This document shows, piece after piece, positions 7,899-14,653 of a DNA stretch of 27,508 nucleotides (its first letter is position 1; each line of letters starts with the position of its first letter). Source of the stretch: CAZYWA01 sp964650975 [NCBI: uncultured bacterium] (GTDB lineage: Bacteria; JADJOY01); contig CAZYWA010000026.1 of NCBI GenBank assembly GCA_964650975.1, positions 1 through 27,508 of the forward strand, given 5' to 3'. The notes beneath the pieces were generated by a model. It did not search any database, was not told the DNA's origin, and was given only the letters and a program-made list of their open reading frames with translations. Position numbers and translations under genes: made by a program.

Positions 7899-9874
7899 GG
7901 CGCAGGCCTCGTGAAGAGCTCGGGGCCGAAGTGGTTGAACGGCACCTGCGGTCCGTCCGGCTTGTCTGGATCGATCGGCCCCACCGCCGGCAGCCGGCCC
8001 ATCGCCACCCAGAATTCCAGCGAGTCTGGAGCGAACACCACGTCGTGCATGGAGATCTGCGGATCGTAAAAGCCATGCTGACTCTCGAGATCGCGCAGCC
8101 ACTGCGCGTCGACGTGGCCCACCGCCGCTGCCAGCGCCTCGCCGACCTTGGCGTGGATGCTCACCGAGCTGAAGTACGTGGTGCCCCAGTTCCGCTGATC
8201 GGGGAGGTGCAGGTCGAGCGGCAGCGGCAAGGGCACCGAATCGGGCGCGTCGTGGAGGTTCTTCACGTAGTGGATCGTGTTGCGCAGATCGTCGGGCGTC
8301 ACGCTCGCGAGCGGACGGCCCTTGGCGTCGAGGTTGCCGGGATCGGAGGGATCGGCACCGAAGGTGTAGTAGCCGTGGTCGGGAGCGCCGTCGATGTCGG
8401 CGTCGATCTCCACCACCCGCATGTCGTCGTGCGGGCCGTCGGTGAGCAAGAAATTCCAGCCGGTCGCCGGCGAGGTGCGGCGGATCACCCGCTCGGCGTC
8501 ATCGAGGCTCGACGCGTCCTCGAGGATCTCGCGCGCCATCCACGGCCCCAGCGCTCCTTGCGGGTTCAGGTGATACGGCTGCTCCTTGAAGATGTGCCCG
8601 ACCACCGAGTCGTCGAAGGTCTCGCAACGGTCGAGCGCCACCACGATGCCGCGGTCGTTCATGCCGGTGAGCGACCAGCCGACGCCCGTGTAGCCGACGG
8701 TCGTGAAGCTGGGCTCGGGGTTCCCCTGATCGTCGGTCGGGTGGTGAACGACCAGCGTCGTGAACTTGTGAAGCACGTCGATGTCGAGCAGCGCCTGGGC
8801 GCGCGCCACCAGCGTCGAGCCGTCGGTGGTGACGCTCTTCCGCACCGCGAGGTTCCATGCGGGGATGCTGCCCGACGCCTCTTCGGGCCGCTCGTTGCCG
8901 ACGTCCTCGAGCTTGGTGGTGGCGCCGCCCACGATGAAGGTGAAGCGCTGCAGTCGCGCGACGTTCGGGTGCAAGGGAGGCGGCACCTCGATCTGGTCGA
9001 GGTCCGCCGCTTCGACGTCCACGGCCACCGCGGTGCCGTCGGGAAACGGGTTCCGCGGCTTCACCGTGACCACGGGATGGTGGGCGTCGCCGTTGTCGCT
9101 CCACACGTCGGTGTCGGCTTGGGTGTAGACGTCGTCGTTGAAGCGCACCCGGAGCGTCGAGAGATCGACGCCCTCGGGGCCGAATACGTTGGGGAAGTTG
9201 ACGTCGTGCATGCGGAACGTGATCGCCGGCTGCGGCGGCATGCCCTTCACCACCGCGAACGGTGAGGCGGGGAACGGGCTCAGCACGTTCTCGTTCGGCT
9301 CGTCGACCAGGCCGTTCTCGCCGTTGTCGATGCCGTCGCGGTTCAAGCTCTCGGGGAGCGTGATCGAGTCGATCACCGGCGACTGCAGGATCTGCAGGAA
9401 CACCGTGATGTTGACCAGGCTCAGCACCGAGTCGAGCAGCGTGTTCAGGATCAGCACGTTCTCGTAGTCGTAGCCCGAACCGTCGGAGATGCCGCGGATC
9501 TCGTCGCGGAAACGCTGCGGGATGAAGGGCTCGAGCCCGTGCGCCGCCTCCTTCAGGAACTCGAGCGCGAACTGGCCGTTCTCGAAGCGCGGATCGGCGT
9601 AGTAAGGCAGGACGCTCGCGATGCTCGGCTGCTGGCGGCTGAAGTACGGAATCAACGACGCGGTCAGGAACTGCGTGAACACCTGGCGGATCTCGGACGA
9701 GTAGGCCTGCCCGATCTGGTAGCCCATCTCGTAATGAGTGCCGTAAACGTGCAGCACCCGGGGCTGGTCGGGGTCGAGGCTCTTGGTGCTCTGCGGACAG
9801 CCGGCGGCGAGCGGCGCCACTGCCACCAGCACGACGGCGACGAGCGCCCAGCGGCGACGGCGCGCGACTCGCAC
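7895..9874 (-). CDS. Lipoprotein resembling C45/acyltransferase Ntn hydrolases
   Basis: This 659-residue protein starts with a lipoprotein signal (LAAGC, lipidated Cys26). Segments resembling the penicillin acyltransferase/C45 family are GTHYEMGYQIGQAYSSEI (45-62), GSGYDYENVLILN (132-144), GSIPAWNLAVRKSVTTDGSTL (335-355), GWSLTGMNDRGIVVALD (399-415) and TGWNFLLTDG (471-480). At the place where the family has its nucleophilic Cys after Gly, this protein has Ser336. An insertion of about 150 residues (about 168-320) carries DGIDNGENGLVDE (180-192), like metal-binding dockerin/MopE loops, and an Ig-like stretch. It may cut or transfer an amide-linked acyl group in the periplasm (inference). Start GTG 9874 gives a clean signal sequence but lacks a clear ribosome site. 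Its stop overlaps the barrel gene (GTGA). Confidence 0.72.
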   Translation of the reverse strand: MRVARRRRWALVAVVLVAVAPLAAGCPQSTKSLDPDQPRVLHVYGTHYEMGYQIGQAYSSEIRQVFTQFLTASLIPYFSRQQPSIASVLPYYADPRFENGQFALEFLKEAAHGLEPFIPQRFRDEIRGISDGSGYDYENVLILNTLLDSVLSLVNITVFLQILQSPVIDSITLPESLNRDGIDNGENGLVDEPNENVLSPFPASPFAVVKGMPPQPAITFRMHDVNFPNVFGPEGVDLSTLRVRFNDDVYTQADTDVWSDNGDAHHPVVTVKPRNPFPDGTAVAVDVEAADLDQIEVPPPLHPNVARLQRFTFIVGGATTKLEDVGNERPEEASGSIPAWNLAVRKSVTTDGSTLVARAQALLDIDVLHKFTTLVVHHPTDDQGNPEPSFTTVGYTGVGWSLTGMNDRGIVVALDRCETFDDSVVGHIFKEQPYHLNPQGALGPWMAREILEDASSLDDAERVIRRTSPATGWNFLLTDGPHDDMRVVEIDADIDGAPDHGYYTFGADPSDPGNLDAKGRPLASVTPDDLRNTIHYVKNLHDAPDSVPLPLPLDLHLPDQRNWGTTYFSSVSIHAKVGEALAAAVGHVDAQWLRDLESQHGFYDPQISMHDVVFAPDSLEFWVAMGRLPAVGPIDPDKPDGPQVPFNHFGPELFTRPAP

Positions 9875-9900
9875 ACGACGGCCTAGCGGCCCGTCGACCC

Positions 9901-10002
9901 GCGCCGCAGGCGCCCGGCGAGCAAAGCGAGACGACTCGGGGGTGGGATCCCGAAAAAATCGCACCTTTTTCGGGGCGGGGGGCTCGAAAAGCCCCCCGGG
10001 GG
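9901..10002 (-). repeat. Family B multi-hairpin repeat, copy 2
   Basis: Read on the minus strand, this copy matches the order at 5381-5481. Its hairpins are GGGGGGCT/AGCCCCCC (9977-9984 with 9990-9997) and CCCGAAAAA/TTTTTCGGG (9949-9957 with 9966-9974). Then come the CCCCCGAGTCGTCTCG and GCTCGCCGGGCGCC blocks. The second stem differs from copy 1 (CCCGAAAAA against CCCCGCAAA), yet both remain paired. Confidence 0.8.
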
Positions 10003-10248
10003 AACATCGTCGCGTCATGACCGGGCTCGTGCGTCGCGAGAGTGACCCGGCGAAAACGCGGCGGGCGCGCGATTCTGTCACGCGCCGCGCCGGCGCTGCA
10101 ATCGGGGCTGCCGCCGGGTGGGTCTCCATATGGGCCGAGACCGCCTCGCGAGCCGGGCGGTCGCCCGTTGCGCGAGGCGGCGCGACGAGCGAACGAGAGA
10201 GCACCAACCGCGGACAGCAGGACGACCAACGGGCGGATCTCGATGGAG

Positions 10249-10267
10249 GGACGCGGTCCCCGCGTCC
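10249..10267 (+). repeat. Family A hairpin with outer inverted repeat
   Basis: GGACGCG-GTCCC-CGCGTCC has a 7-bp stem; the loop is one base short of the GTCCCT consensus. It is flanked by an outer 8-bp inverted repeat, ATCTCGAT (10237-10244) and ATCGAGAT (10278-10285). Confidence 0.65.
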
Positions 10268-10295
10268 GCAGCCGTCGATCGAGATGTGGCGTTGC

Positions 10296-10315
10296 GGCTG
10301 CGAGGGACCGCAGCC
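10296..10315 (-). repeat. Family A hairpin, reverse orientation
   Basis: GGCTGCG-AGGGAC-CGCAGCC is the exact reverse complement of the core at 4250-4269 and 21334-21353. It lies 28 bases upstream of the arsR -35 box. Confidence 0.75.
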
Positions 10316-10342
10316 CTCCGGTCGTGTTTTCGGGTCGCCTTT

Positions 10343-10377
10343 TTGACGATAACCTGATATGCGGATATCCATATGTC
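10343..10377 (+). promoter_or_regulatory. Putative arsR promoter with overlapping operator
   Basis: TTGACG (10343-10348) fits a -35 box. A weak -10 (TATCCA, 10366-10371) follows after 17 bases. The -10 overlaps the perfect palindrome GGATATCC (10363-10370), the centre of a wider imperfect dyad (10356-10377) with ATAT-rich arms typical of ArsR-family sites. The predicted transcript would start almost at ATG 10381, with no Shine-Dalgarno, so a leaderless arsR message is likely. Confidence 0.5.
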
Positions 10378-10380
10378 CCT

Positions 10381-10746
10381 ATGGCCGCGCGAGAGGTCGT
10401 CCCCGAGGTTCAGCCGGTGTCGCCGCTCTTCAAGGCGCTCGGCGATCCGACGCGACTGCGGGTGGTCGCGTTGCTGGCCCACGGGGAGCTCTGCGTCTGC
10501 CACATCCAGGATGCGCTGGCTCTGTCGCAGCCCGCGGTCTCGCGCCATCTCTCGGTTCTCCGGGCGGCGGGTGTGGTGGAGCCGCACCGGGCCGGAAGCT
10601 GGGTGTACTACCGGCTGGTCCGCCAGGCCGACCCCGGAGCCGAGCGCCAGATGCGGGCGCTGGTCGCCGCGTTCCGCGCCAAGACCGGAATGAAGCAAGA
10701 GCTCGCGCGCCTGATGAAGGTCCGCGGGCCGGGATCCTGCCGATGA
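10381..10746 (+). CDS. arsR: ArsR/SmtB-family arsenic-responsive repressor
   Basis: This 121-residue winged-helix repressor has [17 protein letters not shown] (16-32), the sensor ELCVCH (Cys38, Cys40) at the start of the recognition region, [18 protein letters not shown] (49-66) and WVYYRL. The CVC pair matches the arsenite site of classical ArsR, but the third Cys of the E. coli type is absent; Cys120 near the C-terminus could contribute. It represses the operon until arsenite binds. ATG 10381 was chosen because the domain begins right after it; upstream ATGs at 10359 and 10373 are out of frame. Its stop overlaps the acr3 start (ATGA). Confidence 0.92.
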   Translation: MAAREVVPEVQPVSPLFKALGDPTRLRVVALLAHGELCVCHIQDALALSQPAVSRHLSVLRAAGVVEPHRAGSWVYYRLVRQADPGAERQMRALVAAFRAKTGMKQELARLMKVRGPGSCR

Positions 10747-11851
10747 CCGGCGACCGCGAAGCCGCGAAGCGTCGCCTCGGCTTCTTCGAGCGCTGGCTCT
10801 CGCTCTGGGTCGCCCTGTGCATGGTGGCGGGCGTCGCGATCGGCAAGCTCCTCCCCGATGTCACCGCGACGTTGCGCGGCCTCGACCTCGGGAAAGAGAG
10901 CCAGATCAACGCACCGATCGCGGTGCTGATCTGGCTCATGATCTACCCGATGATGCTCAAGATCGATCTCGCCAGCGTGCTGGGAGTGCGCCGCCGTCCG
11001 CGCGGCATCGGGGTCACGCTGGCGGTCAACTGGCTGGTAAAGCCCTTCTCCATGGCGTTTCTCGGCTGGCTCTTCTTCAAACACCTGTTCCGCCGGTGGG
11101 TCGGCGCCGAGCTCGCGGACCAGTACCTGGCGGGCGTGATCATCCTCGCCGCCGCTCCCTGCACCGCGATGGTCTTCGTGTGGTCGTACCTGGTCGGTGG
11201 CGATCCGGCGTACACGCTGGTCCAGGTGTCGGTGAACGATCTCCTGATGCTGTTCCTGTTCGCGCCGATCGTGAGCCTGCTGGTGGCGGGGGCCAGCGGC
11301 CTGGCCGTTCCGTGCAACGTGCTGCTCGCCAGCGTGGTGACGTTCATCGTGATCCCGCTGGCGCTCGGCAGCCTGAGCCGCGCGGCGCTCATTCGATCCA
11401 AGGGGAAGGAGTGGTTCGAGAGCCGGTTCCTGCCGAGATTCGCACCGGTGACGATCGCGGCCCTGCTGCTCACGCTGGCGCTGATCTTCGCGTTCCAGGC
11501 GGAGAACCTCACCACCCGCTTGCTGCACGTGGTGCCGATCGCGATCCCGATCCTGATTCAGGTCTATTTCAACGCGGGGCTCGCCTACGGGCTCATGAAG
11601 CGGCTCGGCGTCGAGCATTCGGTGGCGGCACCGGGCGCGCTGATCGGCGCCAGCAACTTCTTCGAGCGGCGGTCGCGACCGCGATCGCGCTCTACGGGCC
11701 GCAGTCGGGCGCCGCCCTCGCCACGGTGGTGGGAGTGCTGGTGGAAGTCCCGGTGATGCTCTCGGTGTGCGCGTTCTGCAACCGCACCCGGAGCTCGTTT
11801 CCCTTGGCGCCGCTCGCCGCGGGACCGCGTGCGATGGAACCCGCGTCATGA
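10743..11851 (+). pseudogene. acr3: Acr3-type arsenite efflux permease, frameshifted
   Basis: This is a ten-helix BART-superfamily exporter that extrudes arsenite. The first frame encodes the standard sequence from ATG 10743, including the conserved Cys140 in [15 protein letters not shown] and [15 protein letters not shown], up to SNFFE (Glu308). After 11667 the reading continues correctly only in another frame ([27 protein letters not shown]), ending at 11851. One missing base (GAGC-GGCG for expected GAGCTGGCG) explains this. As written, translation gives 337 residues with a 29-residue scrambled tail and loses the last helix. The shifted frame stays intact to an ATGA overlap with arsC, so the damage is recent or a sequencing error. 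The corrected length of about 369 residues is normal for the family. Confidence 0.9.
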
Positions 11852-12258
11852 CCTCAGCCGAGAAACCCGAGGTGCTGTTCGTGTGCGTTCACAACGCGGG
11901 CCGCTCGCAGATAGCCGCGGGCTTGCTCCACCATCATGCGAAGGGCCGCGTGATGGTGCGGTCCGCGGGAAGCGCTCCGGCCGAGACCATCAATCCCGCC
12001 GTCGTCGAGGCCATGCGCGAGGTCGACATCGACCTGTCGCGGGAGTTCCCGAAACGGCTCACCGACGAGGCCGTGCGCGCCGCCGACGTGGTGATCACGA
12101 TGAGCTGCGGCGACGCATGCCCCGTCTATCCGGGAAAGCGCTATCTCAACTGGGAGCTCGACGACCCTGCCGGCAAAGCCATCGCCCAAGTGCGCCCGAT
12201 CCGCGACCGGATCGAGCGCCGGGTCCGCGCCCTGCTGAGCGAGCTGCTTCCCGCCTAG
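11848..12258 (+). CDS. arsC: Arsenate reductase, low-molecular-weight phosphatase type
   Basis: This 136-residue protein has the P-loop CVHNAGRS (Cys13 to Ser20), SAGSAP, and the distal Cys pair Cys87 and Cys91 in SCGDACP, followed by [13 protein letters not shown]. The enzyme reduces arsenate to arsenite for export by Acr3. In the thioredoxin-coupled S. aureus enzyme the two distal Cys are seven residues apart; here they are four apart, as in CGDxCP-type members. The final electron donor (thioredoxin or a low-molecular-weight thiol) is therefore uncertain. The start overlaps the acr3 stop (ATGA). Confidence 0.92.
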   Translation: MTSAEKPEVLFVCVHNAGRSQIAAGLLHHHAKGRVMVRSAGSAPAETINPAVVEAMREVDIDLSREFPKRLTDEAVRAADVVITMSCGDACPVYPGKRYLNWELDDPAGKAIAQVRPIRDRIERRVRALLSELLPA

Positions 12259-12348
12259 CGGCCGCCCCTGTACGAATGGCGAGGGGTTGTGTGTAACCTC
12301 TGCCGTGCGAGCACCGCGCGACGCGGCCGTCTCGCCGGGAGAGGAACG

Positions 12349-12960
12349 ATGAATCGATCGAGCTCATTGCGACGCGCATGGACCACCGCGCTGGCGCTGA
12401 CGCTGTCGCTGGTGACGGGCTGCGGGTACAACCGCCTCCAGTCACAAGACGAGCAGATCAAGGCGGCATGGGCGGAGGTGCTGAACCAGTACCAGCGGCG
12501 GGCGGACCTGGTGCCGAACCTGGTCAACACGGTGAAGGGCTACGCGGAGCACGAGAAGGAAGTCCTCGAAGCCGTCACCAACGCGCGAGCGCGCGTCGGC
12601 TCGATCCAGATGACGCCCGACAGCGCCAACGACGAGCAGGCGCTCAAGCGCTTCGCCGACGCACAGGGCGAGCTCCACTCCGCGCTGTCGCGTTTGCTGG
12701 TGGTCGCCGAGAACTACCCCAACCTCAAGGCCGACGCCTCGTTCCGCGATCTTCAGGCGCAGCTCGAAGGCACCGAGAACCGCATCACGGTGGCGCGCAA
12801 CCGCTACATCCAGGCGGTCCAGGAGTACAACACCACGGTGCGCTCGTTCCCGACCAACCTCACGGCGAGGATGTTCGGGCTGGCCGTGAAACCCTCTTTC
12901 ACGGTCGAGAACGAGAAGGAGATCTCGACACCGCCAAAGGTCGATTTCGGCAACAAGTGA
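12349..12960 (+). CDS. LemA-family lipoprotein
   Basis: This 203-residue protein starts at ATG 12349 with GGAGAGGAAC just upstream. A signal sequence ends in a lipobox (LVTGC, Cys25). The LemA domain follows, with QDEQIKAAWAEVLNQYQRRADLVPNLVNTVKGYAEHEKEVLEAV (33-75) and the late ARNRYIQAVQEYNTTVRSFP segment. LemA proteins are helical envelope proteins of unclear biochemical role, often beside TPM-domain proteins as here. The lipobox suggests anchoring by a lipid instead of the more usual single N-terminal helix. Confidence 0.92.
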   Translation: MNRSSSLRRAWTTALALTLSLVTGCGYNRLQSQDEQIKAAWAEVLNQYQRRADLVPNLVNTVKGYAEHEKEVLEAVTNARARVGSIQMTPDSANDEQALKRFADAQGELHSALSRLLVVAENYPNLKADASFRDLQAQLEGTENRITVARNRYIQAVQEYNTTVRSFPTNLTARMFGLAVKPSFTVENEKEISTPPKVDFGNK

Positions 12961-12984
12961 CGCACCTCGATCGATCCCGACCCG

Positions 12985-13019
12985 GAGGGCTGCGGTCCCT
13001 CGCACCCGCAGCTCTCGAT
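12985..13019 (+). repeat. Degenerate family A hairpin
   Basis: GAGGG-CTGCGGT-CCCTC (12985-13001) is kept. The outer arm is altered by an inserted CC, so GCTGCGG pairs with CCGCAGC instead. It lies in the 121-base gap between the LemA gene and the first TPM gene. Confidence 0.6.
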
Positions 13020-13081
13020 CGCGCACCAGCGGCCCGGACGCGACGGAGCGAGCTCGTCCGACTCCATCCCCCGAGGTCGAG

Positions 13082-13984
13082 ATGAGACCCCGGTCGCGCA
13101 CCAGACGAGTGGTCCTGCCGCTGGCCCTGGCGCTGGCATCCGTCTCGCTTCTCGCGGCGGCCGCGCGCGCCGAGGTCGCGGTGCCGCCGGTCGCTCGCGT
13201 CACCGATCTCACGGGCACGCTCTCGGCCGCCGCAGCGCGCCGGATCGAGGAGCGGCTCGCGAGCCTCGAGACCGAGAAGGGCAGCCAGCTCGCCGTGCTG
13301 ATCCTGTCCACGACACAACCCGAGGAGATCGAGGCCTACGCGCTGCGCGTCGCCGAAGCGTGGAAGCTCGGGCGGAAGGGCGTGGACGACGGCGCGTTGC
13401 TGGTGGTCGCCCAGAACGATCACCGGATCCGCATCGAGGTGGGCTACGGCCTCGAAGGCGCCCTCAACGACGCCACCTGCAAGCGCATCATCGAGGACTA
13501 CATGGTGCCGCGGATGCGCGCCGGCGAGTTCGACGGCGCGGTCGAGACCGGAGTCGATCGCATGATCGGCGTGGTGCGCGGAGAGCCGCTACCCACGCCG
13601 CCCGCGCACCGCGGGGCCGGCGGAACCGGGACCAACCCGTCGCCCTTCGGTCCGCTGGGCACGGTGGTGCTGGTCGGGGGATTCGGCGTCGCGGCCGTGC
13701 TGCGCTTGATCCTCGGCCGATTGGCCGGCGGCATCGCCGGCGGAGTCGGCGTGGCGGGGCTCGCCGCGCTCCTCGGCACGCCCTTGCCGTTCGCGCTTCT
13801 GTTCGGGGGGATCGTGTTCGCCGCGGTGCTGCTCGGAGGCCTGGGGACGCGGTCCGGCTTCTACGCGGGCAGCGGGGGATTCGGCGGCGGATTCGGTGGA
13901 TTCGGGGGCGGCAGCGGTGGCGGTGGCGGCTTCAGCGGCGGGGGCGGCAGCTTCGGAGGCGGCGGCGCCTCGGGGAGCTGGTGA
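13082..13984 (+). CDS. TPM-domain envelope protein (YgcG-like)
   Basis: This 300-residue protein has a signal peptide (1-30, AAAARA/EVAVPP) and a TPM domain (about 35-165) with VTDLTGTLS, LAVLILSTTQPEEIEAYALRVAE, DDGALLVVA, RIRIEVGYGLEGALND and PRMRAGEFDGAV. Hydrophobic Gly/Ala/Leu-rich membrane segments follow at about 195-258. The tail is glycine-rich and ends FSGGGGSFGGGGASGSW, the standard YgcG-type end. TPM proteins are membrane-anchored extracytoplasmic proteins; some have been linked to phosphatase activity or photosystem II repair, but the role in this setting is unknown. The stop shares one base with the start of the next gene. Confidence 0.92.
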   Translation: MRPRSRTRRVVLPLALALASVSLLAAAARAEVAVPPVARVTDLTGTLSAAAARRIEERLASLETEKGSQLAVLILSTTQPEEIEAYALRVAEAWKLGRKGVDDGALLVVAQNDHRIRIEVGYGLEGALNDATCKRIIEDYMVPRMRAGEFDGAVETGVDRMIGVVRGEPLPTPPAHRGAGGTGTNPSPFGPLGTVVLVGGFGVAAVLRLILGRLAGGIAGGVGVAGLAALLGTPLPFALLFGGIVFAAVLLGGLGTRSGFYAGSGGFGGGFGGFGGGSGGGGGFSGGGGSFGGGGASGSW

Positions 13985-14484
13985 TGGACGCGCGACGCAT
14001 CCTCCGGCACCTCGCGTTTCCCGAGCTACGCGTGCGGCGCGCCTTCCCTCCCCAGACCCTCGCGGCCATCGAGCGCGCGATCCACGAGTGCGAGGCGTCG
14101 CACCTGGGCGAGATCCGCTTCGTCGTCGAGGGCGCGATCCACCCGATGCCGCTGCTTCGCGGCGTCACGCCCCGCGAGCGCGCGCGCCAGGTGTTCTCGG
14201 ACCTACGCGTCTGGGACACGGAGAAGAACACCGGCGTTCTCGTCTACCTGCTGCTCGCCGACCGCCACATCGAGATCGTCGCGGATCGCGGCATCCACGC
14301 ACGGGTGGGCGACGACGGCTGGCTGGCGATCTGCCGCGACATGGAGGCGGCGCTCCGGGCGGGGCGCGTGACCGAGGGCGTGGTCACCGGAATCCGCGCC
14401 ATCGGCGCGCTGCTCACCGAGCACTTCCCGTCCGCGGGCGAGCCCAACCCCAACGAGCTTCCCGACCGCCCAGTCCTCGTCTGA
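13984..14484 (+). CDS. Second TPM-domain protein, no signal peptide
   Basis: This 166-residue protein starts at ATG 13984, overlapping the stop of the upstream TPM gene by one base (TGATG). It is a bare TPM-type domain: FPPQTLAAIERAIHECEASHLGEIRFVVEGA (about 21-51), VWDTEKNTGVLVYLLLADRHIEIVADRGIHARVGDDGW (77-114), and a helical C-terminus. It lacks a signal peptide, membrane helix and Gly tail, so it probably stays in the cytoplasm or at the inner face of the membrane. The trio LemA-TPM-TPM is a known conserved arrangement. Confidence 0.9.
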   Translation: MDARRILRHLAFPELRVRRAFPPQTLAAIERAIHECEASHLGEIRFVVEGAIHPMPLLRGVTPRERARQVFSDLRVWDTEKNTGVLVYLLLADRHIEIVADRGIHARVGDDGWLAICRDMEAALRAGRVTEGVVTGIRAIGALLTEHFPSAGEPNPNELPDRPVLV

Positions 14485-14506
14485 GCGCTCGCCAGAGCAG
14501 CAAAAC

Positions 14507-14531
14507 GGGCCGCCTTCCGCCGGCGTGGCCC
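14507..14531 (+). terminator. Possible terminator of the LemA/TPM operon
   Basis: GGGCC(GCC) at 14507-14514 pairs with (GGC)gtGGCCC at 14522-14531, with a two-base bulge and loop TTCCGCC. It lies 22 bases after the TPM stop and has no U-tract. Confidence 0.4.
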
Positions 14532-14627
14532 CTGCCGACGCGCTGTTTGCTACGATTTCGAGAATCTCATTGTTTCCATTTCAGAAATCTGTCTGCCCCT
14601 ATTTCTACGGGCGGATTGTTACGGGTT

Positions 14628-14650
14628 GCGCCGCCCCCGGCGGGCGGCGC
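14628..14650 (-). terminator. Probable hairpin terminator of the radical SAM gene
   Basis: The 9-bp perfect stem GCGCCGCCC/GGGCGGCGC with a five-base loop begins three bases after the stop codon on the minus strand. No T-run follows. The AT-rich tract 14545-14620 lies beyond it. Confidence 0.55.
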
Positions 14651-14653
14651 TTC

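Larger units (their letters stand above)
9875..10380. other. 506-base divergent spacer between lipoprotein operon and ars operon
   Basis: No gene is supported here. It holds family B copy 2 (9901-10002), a GGTCTC/GAGACC hairpin (10121-10142), two family A hairpins (10249-10267, 10296-10315) and the arsR promoter/operator (10343-10377). The stretch 10003-10120 shows nothing I can name. Confidence 0.7.

Noticed and set aside
7185-9265. Long plus-strand frames opposite the three-gene operon
   Set aside because: They mirror the GTGA-coupled minus-strand genes and show no signal, motif or ribosome site.
9875-10372. N-terminal extension of the Ntn-like lipoprotein up to ATG 10372
   Set aside because: It would run through two repeat families and the arsR promoter, and would bury the lipoprotein signal inside the protein.
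10373-10693. Alternative start for arsR at ATG 10373
   Set aside because: It is in another frame and gives no ArsR sequence.
14485-14653. Possible tRNA or small RNA in the AT-rich spacer
   Set aside because: No cloverleaf, CCA end or T-loop sequence could be found by eye.
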